From assembly GCF_031877795.1 (NCBI RefSeq), contig NC_133935.1, positions 49,685,330 through 49,749,329 of the forward strand: a stretch of DNA of 64,000 nt. Reading direction: 5' to 3'. Each line of letters begins with the position of its first letter. Position 1 is the first letter of the stretch. Made by a program: the position numbers and the translations under genes. The stretch is from Strix aluco. Its lineage: Eukaryota; Chordata; Aves; Strigiformes; Strigidae. Positions 11,240-22,430 of this stretch are shown piece by piece. The notes under the pieces are model-generated. The model was not told the origin of the DNA, ran no database searches, and worked only from the letters and a program-made list of their open reading frames with translations.

Positions 11240-11247
11240 TGACGTCA
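11240..11247. promoter_or_regulatory. palindromic CRE (CREB/ATF site) in solo LTR
   Basis: TGACGTCA is the full palindromic cAMP-response element. It is retained at the equivalent position in the other LTR copy (25577-25584), which suggests it belongs to the LTR's own promoter/enhancer region. Confidence 0.6.
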
Positions 11248-11404
11248 CCTCCTGGCGCCCAAGCGTGGGAGAGTCGGTGAACACGTGTGTTATGCCATCT
11301 CTCTGCTCTCACTGCTGTATCGGTACATATCTTGCTCTGTTCATTGTTATTACTGTTATTATTATTGTTATTGTTGTTTGTTTTTGTCGCTGTTGCACTG
11401 TTGT

Positions 11405-11410
11405 ATTAAA
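11405..11410 (+). terminator. polyadenylation signal ATTAAA in solo LTR
   Basis: ATTAAA lies about 100 bases before the LTR end and is preserved in the antisense copy near 25430. In this plus-sense copy it could in principle support premature polyadenylation of intronic GRIP1 transcript. Confidence 0.45.
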
Positions 11411-11516
11411 CCTCTCCTTATCTCAGCCCTGGGGTTTGTATTTCACTCCCTTTGTGGGGGAGGGGCAGCGGCCGCGTGGTCTCAGACCCCGGCAGGGACT
11501 AAACCACCACACTAAC

Positions 11517-14500
11517 ATTGGCCAGATCCTTTAATAGTGGTCTGTGGCATAAATGTGTTCTTCATAGGCAGAAGAAAGAAGGTGCATTGAGTCCTTGGGG
11601 TGGTGGTTCAGAGCAATGGTGTTTGCTGATGGGAGGCCTTAACTGAAAGTTGTTATTAAAATACGAGTAACACACCTGTGGACTATTTGGATTATATTAG
11701 TCTTTTCTGTTTGGATTATCATGTCTGTGGACCAGATGCTGTGTCCTTTGTGCTGTGATTGCAAAGAGGAGCTTCCCCTGCTGCTTCTGTCTTTCATCAT
11801 TGTTGCCAACTCCTCTCACTAAAGATCAGCAATGAGCTGGTGCTCACAGGTCTCGCCTCTCACCTGAGAAGTTTTTTTTGGCATCTGAGTGAAGCCAGTA
11901 TAGTTTCAACAAGTGAGTTGCATCAAGCTCACTGCTATAATCTGCATTCTCAGAATCTCTTTAAAGCATTGGTAACTGGCAGGATTTTGTCCTCACTTTT
12001 ACCCACACTCCTTATGACAGGGTTGGGACCTAAGTCTGATGTGAGGCTGTTGTGGAATGAACACACCATTTTACTACTCCCACAAAAAATGAATTTCAGT
12101 GGTATGTTCAGTGAAGTATCTGGGTTGTTTTTTGTGTTAGGAATGGATTATTTACACAACAGCCGGGCAGAAAGGAGAGTGGTAGTCACACAGACAATAC
12201 TCTGCGGAGTGAAATTCACTGCCTGGTAAATGGATGCAACTCTGCTGGATTCTGGAGCTTAATTCACTTGTGCCAGCAAATTTACTGAGCCCTGGTAGCT
12301 GTTAGAGGCAGTTTCTTAGTCCAAGGTCTTTTCTGGAAAGTCAGAGAGAACTATTGCTCAAAAATATGTTGCCACCTTCACATGTACCTGCCAGTTTTAT
12401 TCTTTCATATTTTTAAATTTTCTGGTGATTTTGTAAATATCACAATGTTTTTGAATGTGGTGAGAAGATTTGAGCCTAAGCCTTTTCAAAATACCTGATT
12501 TATTTGATAAAACTTTAAATTTTTTGAGGAATATACCTGTAAATTACTTGACTTTTTTTTGTAATACTAACCTTTCCCAAACCAAACAAACAGTATATAA
12601 GATGTAGGCTTTAAGTCAACCGTGTTGTAAAAGGTTCTATGTACATCATGATTTGGCAGGATGGAGGAAATGTCTCCTCTCTTACAGAAATGTATTTTGA
12701 AATTATAATTTGTAGTGCTTTTAACTTCACCTCTTACTAGGACTGTTTGCAAAATGTGCAGGAGCCAGATAAACTTGCAGGATTTGCATGTCAAAAGTGA
12801 AGCAGTTGATTAAATGCTTTCAGCTGGGGTGTGGGTGGCTGTATGAAGAGGGGAGAGAAAGAATGAAATGGGTGATGTGTAAGGGTAATTCAGTAGCTTT
12901 ATACTTGTAGCTTGTGAGTCAATAACTTACTTAATTCAGGAACATTATTAGTAGCAAAAAAAAAAACCCCAAGCACCCCCCTCACACCTCAAGCACAAAG
13001 TGCTAAAACACAGCTGGTGTTTTTGTGTTTTCATATTTGCTTATTGAACAAACGCATCTTGTAACTTAAGTTTAATGTTGTCTTGATTTGAATATTATAA
13101 GGCTTTAGTATTTCCAAGCTTTCCTGTCGTTACTAGCGCTGGCAAAAATGATGCACTAGCTCAGGCTTTTCTTATGGTCTCTCTTATTTCCTGTATCTGT
13201 CTTGAAGGTACTAACCCTAAAGTTTTTCAAATTTCCTATCTGCCTAAGGTGTTGCTTTTATGTGTCCACAGATTCAGGCATGCATGGCTATGTGTGTGGG
13301 TTTTTTTAATCAGAAATACTATATATTGTATTCATTCATCATTCTGCTTAGACACATTTTAGATGTGCTTACTGCTATTTGTTTAAATATTTAGTGTGAA
13401 CTGACTCTTGCTTTTCAGAACACTTTAATATGAAAAGAGCCTTAATTTTCAGATGACTTGCCCTCTGTCATTAAATATAAATTTTTCAAACCAAAGAACA
13501 AGACGGTTCAGCTCCTGGCTCTATATTCTGTTTTCTGTTTCTGTCAAATATCAGGGTAGTAGGTAAGTAGTGCCTGAAGCTATATTCCTATACATATGTT
13601 TTTTTTTTTTTAAAGTAATTGAAGTAATTTTAAAAAACACAACCTCTGAGAATTTTATGGTGACCTTCTTGAGTAGGTGGCTTAAATATAGGAAACATCC
13701 TTGTAGTTGAGTTATGGAGTTCCAGGCTATCTGAAAAACTTGGCTTAATACTTTTCTGTCCCAGCTTATATAGTATACATCAAGCTAGCTTTGACATTTT
13801 TTTCCTCTTCCATCACTCCTTGCTTTTTTCTGATCTTACCAGGGTTGACAGTATTTTTTTCTGACCCTTTTTTGGTAACTAGGCATATTTAATTTATTCC
13901 TTTAACTGCAAAGAATGAAGTCAGCATAAAAAGAAAAAAATAACATGATAAGCTTGTTCATTGGAAGTGGAAAACTCATTGGTGTTTGGGCTGATACTCT
14001 GAAGAAAAGTATTGAAAAGTAGCCTTTAATTGATTGTTTCATGTGTTGCTTGTTATTTCCTTAGTGCTAACTGCCTGTAATAATTACATAGTGTCTTTTT
14101 GTAATTTGTACAGTTTTGTTTTCAATTATTAAAATGAAAATTCAGTATGTTTATGTGGAACTTCTAAGTGTCCTAACTGGCAAATTCTGGATTTTATGCA
14201 GTTATGTGAATGTGTTGTAATTTTCTGAGGAGTTTATACTAAATTGTAGATTATTCCTACATAATTAGAATGCTCAGGGTTGTACACACATTTAAGGGTT
14301 TAGAAGGTTAAAGGTAAGCATTTTGAAGATAGTTAAAATTGTATTTTTGTGGTGTGCTGTATCAGTAAAATAAAATACATGATGAGCACAAGTGAAGGTC
14401 TGTTCCTGAAACTGTTCTAAGTCATGGTTTGTGACAGTATTCTTTAAACAGATTTTTTTTACCCCTATTGTAATGAATCTGGGTGTTCAAGTTCAAACAC

Positions 14501-17081
14501 ATAAATTATCTTATTTGCATGTGGATTCTATTTGATAGTCAAATATTAATCATTTTACCTCAGTTGATAGCACACTAAGGATTAAAAGAAAACCAAAGAC
14601 TTGTAATGAATTGATAATATGTCAGAGACCTGATTATCAGCAGAATTTGCATGCGAAGGACTTGAACCAGCAAACTGTCCTGTATGGAGTCCCTAATCCA
14701 TCAAAGTATTTAAAAATATACACGTTTTTCTGGATCAAATCATGACACTCAGTAAACTGTTAGGCTCTAACTGTGTGAATGGATAGTGCACATGGTCCCA
14801 TTTCATTTGATGCTGATCTTAAGTGTACAGATGCTTGAGAGTGAATAATCCCTTTGAAGTCAATGTCCTTAAATTTATATGCTTAAGTGGATCAAAGGGT
14901 AATTCTAAAAAGGAAACTGTTTATTTTCTTTAATTAAAGATCATTCTTGTGATATGTTCTAATATCTGTTTTGTGGGAGAGAGAGAAGACCAGTAAAATG
15001 GATTTAAAATATCCTAAATTTTCTCCTTCTTATAAAAAGCCTTTTTTTCCAGAGAACTTGTAAAATATATTTTTCTTTGGTGGTATTCCTTTGCTTATTC
15101 TTCATATTCTTTGTTGGAAGAGAAGTTAAATGTGTTTAACTTCCAGATGCTTTATGTTCTTTTTTTTTTTCTTGTGGGAAGACATCTTTTAATTTCCAAC
15201 TATTGAAAAATGTTGCATCGTGAATGAATGTGCAAAAAATATATACTTGGGAGCCAACAGTTTTGTCACCAAAAGTGACACATACTGTTTACCCGAACAG
15301 GTCAGAGATCCCAGTGTGTTTTCAGAGTTGCTTAATTCATTATCACAAAAATGCTGTTACGTATCATAACAGGAGGAAAAAAATCTTTGTCAGAGATATT
15401 TTTTTCCAAATTTGTTTTTTATGTAGGCCCTAAAAAACACAAGCTTTTTCCCATTGCATATTTAAAAACAATAACTGTAGAAGCAGAAGTCATCACTACA
15501 AAATAAGATAGCATCTTGGTTGAAATCAATGAGAATTTTCTGTTGAATTTGTTGAAAGAATTTCAGTCATTTATCTATGCTGTTGTCATTTGGCACAGCT
15601 GCAATTTTGGCGTCGTTCTTTTGGAAACTGGAGTACTGTGTTGGATGAAATGAGAGGATCACTTGTTGAGAAAGAGGGGTTTAAACACTGCGGGACTGTT
15701 ACTGTGAATAGGCATTACAAGGTGTTTGGAGGAAAAATAGCAGCAATGCTGTTTTTCTGCTTTGTACCTTAATTCCCAGGCAGTTTAAAATACATACACT
15801 TCTAGATAATCCTTACTACTTTGTTTTTGTAATCCAGTCTCTTTTTTTTTTTTTGTGAATTTTTAATGTATTGTCTGTATTCTGAAAATGCTTTGCCACC
15901 TGGCATGTGTTACTGAAATCTAATTAATAATAGAAATAATAAGATTTCCAAAGAAAGTCATAAAATGCTCCCAGACAAATCTTAATGTTTTCTGCTTTAT
16001 CCAGCAGAAGAGAGAACTGTGAATTCATTAGAGCATTTCATCTTCAGCAGTGGTCTATAAACCTTAGCATTCTTTAGAGCAAGGTAGGTATTAGTTTGGG
16101 GAAAAAAAAATTGGGACAGAGGTGTGGTTGGTGCAAGATCACAGTAGATGTCTGCTCTGCAGTTTGAGCTCTTTCATGTCTGGTTCTTCAGTTGGTGGAA
16201 CACTGTAGTCTGTAGTCTTTCCTGTGTGCAGGAATTGTACAAGATTTCTCTTTGATACTTGGTTAGAAAATACAACTAAAAGAAAGAGGGACACTTTTTT
16301 TCTGGGTGGAAAAAGTTGCACTTCTGTGAATAAAATGCATAGGAAGGATTGCAAGTCCTTTTGCTCATCCTTAGAATCAGGAAGCCAATGTCAAATAGAA
16401 ACTCCATTTCTATGTTGCCATACATGGAGTAAGCTGAATAATAATAAAAAAAAAAAGCTGAGTAAACCCAATATTCTTCTGCAATATGATACTCCTTATA
16501 AATCTCTTCTAGTGCTCTATAGCTTTCCAGTCAGTTAAAAAAAAAAAAAAATCATCTCTGTTAACAGAAAATACTCATGCATTTGTCTCTGAACAGACTT
16601 CAATATTGCAGTGGTAAGGAACATTGGTGTATAAGTCATTAAACTGTATGAATATTTATTTATGTGTGCTAGTTTCCTAGTCTACTGGTGCATCTCAATG
16701 TGCTTATTGAAGGTTTCCCTGAAAAAAAGTCCTCAAGAAATGTCTTTTGAACATAAATGTCCAATCAGGGAAGAGAGGCGTTATTTTCATAATGAAAATG
16801 TCATCTTTCTCCTTGAACTGAGGTGCTGCATAAAAGGTTAGGCAAGAATAAAAGCACTTTTGCTTATTTGATCTTCTAGGAGCAAGTTTATGATCTGCTA
16901 TTGCAGAGTTTGGGGGCTGATAATCTGTGAGCCCAGTAGCACAGAAGAGAGGAGACAATTTTTTTCCTTTGCATGTAAAACCAAGAATTTACATGTAGTC
17001 TTGTTTAAAAAAAAAATAAAAATCAGCTAATACTAAGGTGTGAATGCCAAGGTACATAAGCATGTACAGAAGAATAGTACC
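11517..17081. other. single-copy intron, no gene seen
   Basis: AT-rich intron with scattered T and A runs (for example 13592-13605 and 15841-15855). A 156-codon plus frame at 11759-12229 has no recognisable motif and is not called. Segments around 14000-14650 look compositionally even and repeat-free, and would be reasonable places to look for conserved noncoding elements, but I cannot test conservation. Confidence 0.55.
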
Positions 17082-17160
17082 AAGTTGGACTTGGCAGTGA
17101 GATTTATGGTTGGACTTGATGATCTTAAGAGTCTTTTCCAGCCTAAATGATTTGGTGATT
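17082..17160 (+). mobile_element. old CR1 LINE 3' end fragment
   Basis: The phrase ATGGTTGGACTTGATGATCTTAAGAGTCTTTTCCAGCCTAAATGATT is clearly related to the 3' end of CR1 (compare GATGATCTTCAAGGTCTTTTCCAACC in the younger copies), with several substitutions and a decayed terminal repeat. It belongs to an older subfamily than the copies at 20-43 kb. Only the last 70-80 bases are recognisable. Confidence 0.7.
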
Positions 17161-18424
17161 CAAAGTTCATCTGTAAGAGACCAATTTAGCTGGTAATCTT
17201 CACCTTTCCTCCTGATGTCCCAGTAATTTGGACTATACTGGAGATTGGTCTCAGACACCTTTAGGTTTTACTGCTGAATTTTTGCGAAGACTCATGCTTT
17301 ACTGAGCTTCTAGGGTTGCCTTTTCGATGGTGATGGACTTAAGTACCTCGGCTGGTTCCCAAATACTGTGTAACAGAGAGCATTTGTCATTTGTTTTCTG
17401 TCCTGAGCAGGTACTGCTCACTTTCCTCATGACCCCTCTTCAGCTTTCCTTAAGCTTTGGGCATCATCTGGTAGAGTAAAGAGAAGCGAATAGTTTTTAC
17501 ATTACGTTCTGCATTCAGCTATCAGCATTGTGTTCTGCTTGTTTCTGAAACTGCGTTTGGAATGGGGTTTTATATAATTGATCCTTTCTGTGGTATTTCA
17601 AGGTTGCAATGAGTTAGGGAAGTTATGGGAAGAATTTGGATCTTCAAGGCGAAGTACAGGCTCAGTGAAGAACAGAGGCAAACAGGTAGAATATATTGCC
17701 ATGGCAGCCTTACTAAATTAGCAATGGTGAGAACTCCAGATCAATTAATGTTTCTTCATAAGATGTTTTATTAAACAAAAAATGAAAAAGTAAAAATTGC
17801 TAAATGTTATACAGTAAATAGGGATTGTGCTATGGTGTTCAAAGATGTGAGCTAATATTTGCCTATTCAAGGAAATAGTAACAAAGTGTCACTTTGATTA
17901 AAGAACAACTTAAAGGTTTAGTGGTTCCTTCATCTGCTTCTTTACATACAGTATAGACTGTGTAAGCATATTTTGAGATTCAGAACATGATTTGTTTTGA
18001 AAACCCATTTCTAATTTTTATTCATTAAAAGTCAAATTAGGATATTTAAACTTGGGAATAAGCAAAAAATCATGGGGTGAAATTGTTTGAAACTGCTTTA
18101 ATTATGTCTCATGTCATTCTGTAAATGTTTTAATTTATTTTCTAGTGAAGTGTTTAATGAACGTAATCAAAATGTGGTTTTATATTTTATTATTTTTAGT
18201 TATATTAAAATGAGGTATTTCTTAAAAGGAAAAACAACAAAAATAGTTTTTCCAGTATCCTAAGTAACCCAGATTAAGCCCCTAGTTTATCTAATATTTT
18301 GTATTTACATTTATTAACCTTGATGTCTTCACATGTTATTAGTCTTTTTTGAATTACTTAATTTCATTGTTTGTTTCCTTTAGCAATTTCAGCTATTGCA
18401 ATGCATTTTTTTAAAATTTTTGTT
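17161..18424. other. single-copy intron, no gene seen
   Basis: AT-rich intron. I recognise no exon or repeat. The right end (18402-18424) is T-rich and adjoins the stop codon of the minus-strand low-stop frame described next, where it would form an A-rich 3' flank. Confidence 0.5.
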
Positions 18425-19432
18425 TTAACAGAAAGAAAAGGAGTGAGAAAATAATGTCCAAACAGGAACATTCTGTTTTCCATGTTCATTGGGGCAGAGG
18501 TCCTTCTCATCTACTTTGTCTGTGACCATGTCTGTTATTTCCTGCTTCAAGGCAATAAACTCTGTAGCTGTGAAACGTAGGGTAACCTTCCTCTTGGTGA
18601 TATTGGTTAGAAATTTATTATTGTCCTGAAGTTTGAGGATTTGTATTACATTTGAAGTTTCTGTTGATATTTTATTACTTACTATTATAAAGTTAGTATG
18701 CTTGCCATCTCTGCAGGCCTGATTTAATCTTGCAATCTGTTGTCTTAAGTAGTATTGTATGGAAATGAAATTCACAATTTTGCATTGTCTGAAGAAAGTC
18801 TTTACATTATTACTTGATAATTCTGATGGATGTTCTGGTTTTCTTGGGAATGGGTAATCAGAAGTTACCCACTAGGGTATGCCCTCACCTGTATCTGTCC
18901 TTGTCACTGCTGTTGGTGTTCTGTGTGGTAGAGGCCTGTTGTAATTGGGCTGTATGTTGCTTGTCTCTCCTTCACATCTGTGTGATGGATCAGTGTCTTT
19001 TCTGAAGTTGGAAGACTGGAGCCCAAGACCCAGGTCCAGATCCAGACGTACCTTTACTATAAAATTGAAGTTTTCCCTCCCACTGTTCACAAATCCATCC
19101 TCCTCACTGCTTTTGGAGCCACTATTCTTTAAGGAGAGCTCCTCACTGGATTGTCCGTCAGTCCTCTACTGTTATGTTACCCTCCCACTGATTTTCCCCA
19201 GGTACCCTGATATTTCTCGTAGTCTGCTCTTCTCTTCGTTATCCTTTAATAATTCTTGCTTGATCAGTAAACATTTTAATCTCATCAATTATCCCTCTTT
19301 CATGTTGGTCTTCAATGCTTTTCTGTATTTTTTTTTCTTTTTTAGAAGAACACTTTTTCCTAGCTTAACCACATTTCTAGTCCCTCCTGGTTCATATGAA
19401 CTGATGAAAACTGTTCCTGAAGTTAAGGAAAG
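18425..19432 (-). pseudogene. candidate degenerate protein-coding retrocopy, unidentified
   Basis: One minus-strand frame stays almost open for about 335 codons, with only four internal stops (19289-19291, 19172-19174, 19166-19168 and 18872-18874) and a terminal TAA at 18425-18427. The longest open piece, 18428-18871, is 148 codons. Composition is protein-like: charged Lys/Glu-rich segments upstream, a Ser/Glu-rich patch (SSEELSLKNSGSKSSEEDG), then a mixed C-terminal part including YYLRQQIARLNQACRDGK. The 3' flank on the minus strand is A-rich. This would fit an old processed retrocopy, but I do not recognise the parent and see no target duplications. The opposite strand also has a 191-codon open frame (18945-19520), which is Phe/Leu/Ser-rich and looks like the antisense shadow. 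Chance openness in low-complexity DNA is the alternative. Confidence 0.3.
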
Positions 19433-19520
19433 TCAGATTTTGATCATGAACATTTCTTTGAATGCACTTAAATCACTTATAAGGCTGACCATATCTATCT
19501 TTTTTTTTTTCCCTTACTGA

Positions 19521-20408
19521 GTTGCATATATGTGAATCTTGTAACTTATCTTCAGGATTTTGGTCACTTAAGATTTTTCTTATTGTTTGGACTAAATGTT
19601 TGATTTTGCTTTCTATGACATGAATATATACATATTAAAATTTATTACAGTCAGTTAACTTGACTGTTGAGGAGATGGGTAAGAGAAGGAGGTGGGAGAA
19701 GAGGGAAGTATTTCAGCACATGTATCAGAAAGCTTGGAAAAGTTCTGTGTCTGGGAATAAGGAAGTCTTGAAAGCCCAAATCATTTCAGAATCTAAAGCA
19801 GGAGCTCTGGAGCCCCCTGTCCCTGGCCGTTCTGCATGGTGGAATATCCTGAAGCCGTGGATCCAGCAGCTCAACATGGGAATGACCAAAATCCATATAT
19901 AGTTTTTTAAATAATACTTTTGTGTGTTGAATTTATGTTTTTTCTTGAAACATTTAATATTTGATGAATGAGTAATTTGTTAGAAAATGTTTAACTCTGA
20001 TTATAAGGATCAATAATAAATAAAGTTAATATCACTGTCAAGATGTAGATTTACAGTTTGAACCCAGAAGTGTAAGTTCAGTGCCACTGTAGAGAGAATG
20101 TAATGAAGAAAAATACCATCTGATCGTATCAGAAAAGTTTACATCATTAATGATGAGAGAAGTAACTTCTAGGAAAAAGACCAAGTATAAAAGACTATTA
20201 CTGCTCTAGAAGTTGGAATAGTTGGAATTGTCTGGTTGGTATGGTCTGTGGTCATCTTGCTGGAAGTGGGATAGATGATTTGATGTGCCTTGAAGTGACT
20301 TCTGGAAGAAGAGTGTAAACTGATCTGGTTGTCACGCTGTAAGCCAACCTGCATGTGTTGTAAGTGGTGGCAGCAAACGAGCGCGCAGCTTTTGCAATAC
20401 CACTTTTT
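19521..20408. other. single-copy intron, no gene seen
   Basis: AT-rich intron between the candidate retrocopy and CR1 copy 1. A modestly GC-richer patch at 19660-19902 has an 80-codon plus frame without recognisable features. Confidence 0.5.
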
Positions 20409-20957
20409 TGTGCCCAGGTGGCCAAGAAGGCCAATGGTATCCTCTCTTGTATCAGAAATAGCGTGGCCAGCAGGGACAGGGAAGTGATCTTACCCCTGTA
20501 CTCGGCCCTGGTGAGGCCGCACCTCAATTACTGTGTTCAGTTTTGGGCCCCTCACTACAAAAAGGACATTGAATGACTCGAGCGTGTCCAGAGAAGGGCA
20601 ACGAAGCTGGTGAAGGGTCTGGAGCACATGTCGTACGAGGAGCGGCTGAGGGAACTGGGAGTGTTTAGTCTGGAGAAGAGGAGGCTGAGGGGAGACCTCA
20701 TCGCTCTCTACAAGTACCTGAAAGGAGGTTGCAGAGAGCTGGAGATGAGTCTCTTGAACCAAGTAACAAGTGATAGGACAAGAGGTGATGGCCTCAAGTT
20801 GCACCAGGGAAGGTTTACACTGGATATTAGGAAGCATTTCTTTACAGAACAGGTTGTTAGGTGTTGGAATGGGCTGCCCGGGGAGGTGGTGGAGTCCCCA
20901 TCCCTGGAGGTGTTTAAGAGTAGAGTTGACATAGCGCTGAGGGATATGGTGTAGTTG
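20409..20957 (+). pseudogene. CR1 ORF2 C-terminal remnant (copy 1)
   Basis: This remnant covers only the region after the reverse transcriptase core, so it has no catalytic motif. The frame is interrupted by one TGA at 20574-20576 immediately after HYKKDIE; both sides are in the same frame. The same TGA is present at the equivalent site in copies 2 and 3. ORF2 normally encodes an AP-type endonuclease and reverse transcriptase; nothing functional could be made from this fragment. Confidence 0.85.
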
Positions 20958-21031
20958 GGAACTGTTAATGTTGGGTTGATGGTTGGACTAGATGATCTTC
21001 AAGGTCTTTTCCAACCTAGATGATTCTGTGA
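20409..21031 (+). mobile_element. CR1 LINE copy 1, 5'-truncated
   Basis: This is a 5'-truncated CR1 retrotransposon, as typical for target-primed reverse transcription. It begins in the C-terminal part of ORF2 ([15 protein letters not shown]), has an in-frame TGA at 20574-20576, then continues open in the same frame from [10 protein letters not shown] through [10 protein letters not shown] to the natural stop after RDMV (20952-20954). The short 3'UTR ends with the CR1 terminal motif at about 21021-21031. The 3'UTR variant GGGAACTGTTAATGTTGG groups it with copies 2 and 3. Confidence 0.92.
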
Positions 21032-22034
21032 AGAACGTGTGTTCAGTAGCGGATAGAACTGGGCTGCTCTGACAGTGTTCCTGCTTTGTATCTGGCTTTG
21101 GAGCAGCAGGGTGTGAGTATTGTGGCAGCCACAGTATTAAAAGTTTAAATTTTTTTGTGAGTAATTATTTATGAAAATAATAAATTAATGTAATAGCTTA
21201 TATATATTTGGATTTTACTCCACAGCTGGTTTCCTCTCTGGCTTGGTTTGTAGCATGAAGGAGCATGCCTGGCAGTAGTGGGCAGTGAACTCTCTGTTTC
21301 AGCAACTTTGTGGGCACTGATCATTGTAGTTTGCACCCAGCAACAAGAGGAATTTCCAGCAATAGCTACAAAGCTTCCCAAGCGATTTCAACTGTTGATT
21401 TACTTGAGATGTCAGAAAGCTTTTTGCACTTGAGATGTGCATGTGATTTGTCATCCTGGGGCTTCTTCCCTGCTTTCTCCTTCCTGCTTCCTAATAGCAA
21501 AGGGTCTCTGAACTGCTCCCCCTCTTCCATCTCTCCAATTCTTCTTTTTAATTTCTCTGTCACTCTTAATCTTTCTTTTTTCCATTTTCTGCCATCTTTT
21601 ATCCTTGTTTCTTCAGGTTTTTCTTGTTATAAGGTTACCTCTTTAGACATGCGTTATAAATAAATTGCATTGTAATGATGGTGAAGACAAGCTAAATAAG
21701 ACATATGCTGCTTGTTATCTGGGCAGAACTTACAACTTTTTTCCCAACAAGTACAATAATAACTGAGTGTATGGGCAAACTGCTGCATCTACATAGAATC
21801 AAGAGGAAAAATTCCAAAAGGGGACTGAAAAGGTCATTTTTTCTAGTGTTATTCAGCCTGTGGTTCATGAATCACTACTGGTTCATAAATCACCATGGAA
21901 TGGTCCTTCAAACAATTATAAAATGCCCCACGCACACACATGCTCCCACATGCTCAGCAGGATTGTGTCCGAATATGTGGGCAGGCACAGTCAGTACTTA
22001 GCTCCCAGCTGCTGTCCAAGCCTCATTAAAATGT
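21032..22034. other. single-copy intron, no gene seen
   Basis: Ordinary AT-rich intron after CR1 copy 1. Overlapping small frames on both strands (21310-21663 plus, 21366-21563 minus) carry no recognisable motif. Confidence 0.5.
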
Positions 22035-22430
22035 TTATTGCTGTCCAGTTCTGAATTTATCAAAGTTCTGTTGTTTTACCCAAATGTTAGGTATCCCTGT
22101 TCTCAACTTCCCATGATGCCAATGCAATAGTAAACCTCGAGCTTTCTTGCTCGAGCAAGTCACTGTCTCTGGCTTGCAGTCCAGATCTCTCTCTGCAGTG
22201 ATATGGTTGCTTTCCATGCCTAACACCCTGTCTGCTTGTAGAATAGTTTTAGATTCCCATGTCCCATAATGCCAGGTTCTACAAGTTTTCTTTGTAGCCT
22301 TATGCTTCATTTCCATCCATACCTGGCTAATAAATTTTTCCTTATCCTGGCCTGATAATTGTTCACCTATATTCTCCATGTTTGCTTTCAAGCTGCTGTT
22401 GGTCATAGTGATCACTGTATTTTGTATGTT
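22035..22430 (-). other. unidentified 131-codon open frame, minus strand
   Basis: This minus-strand stretch runs from just after a stop at 22431-22433 to TAA at 22035-22037. Its composition is mixed and fairly protein-like (for example SGQDKEKFISQVWMEMKHK), with several Trp and Cys. I recognise no family. It contains a short perfect hairpin, CTCGAGC-TTTCTT-GCTCGAG, at 22136-22155. It could be a retroelement or retrocopy fragment, or chance. I give it low weight and list it only because it lies on the same strand as the low-stop frame at 18425-19432. Confidence 0.15.

Larger units (their letters stand above)
11161..11511 (+). mobile_element. solo LTR, avian ERVL-like, plus orientation
   Basis: A 351-bp element starts TGTCCTGGTTTAG and ends CTAAACCACCACA, so its ends form an imperfect 13-bp inverted repeat with the canonical TG...CA. 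It is flanked by a perfect 5-bp target duplication, CTAAC, at 11156-11160 and 11512-11516. It carries a full TGACGTCA site (11240-11247) and an ATTAAA polyadenylation signal (11405-11410). No internal viral region follows, so it is a solo LTR left by LTR-LTR recombination. The 5-bp duplication and the TGTCCTGGTTT start resemble abundant avian ERVL-type LTRs; the subfamily name is not certain. A second copy lies inverted at 25330-25663. Confidence 0.88.

Noticed and set aside
11161-11511. Interpretation as a nonautonomous DNA transposon because of the 13-bp inverted ends
   Set aside because: TG...CA termini, a polyadenylation signal, promoter-type sites and a start resembling avian ERVL LTRs fit a solo LTR better. 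A 5-bp duplication is compatible with it.
11759-12229. 156-codon plus-strand frame
   Set aside because: No recognisable domain and no extension of the frame beyond its stops. This length can occur by chance in 64 kb.
19652-19682. Possible 28-base plus-strand micro-exon between TTATTACAG and GGTAAGAG
   Set aside because: Acceptor- and donor-like words are frequent in AT-rich intron, and the peptide does not match the GRIP1 linker I would expect.
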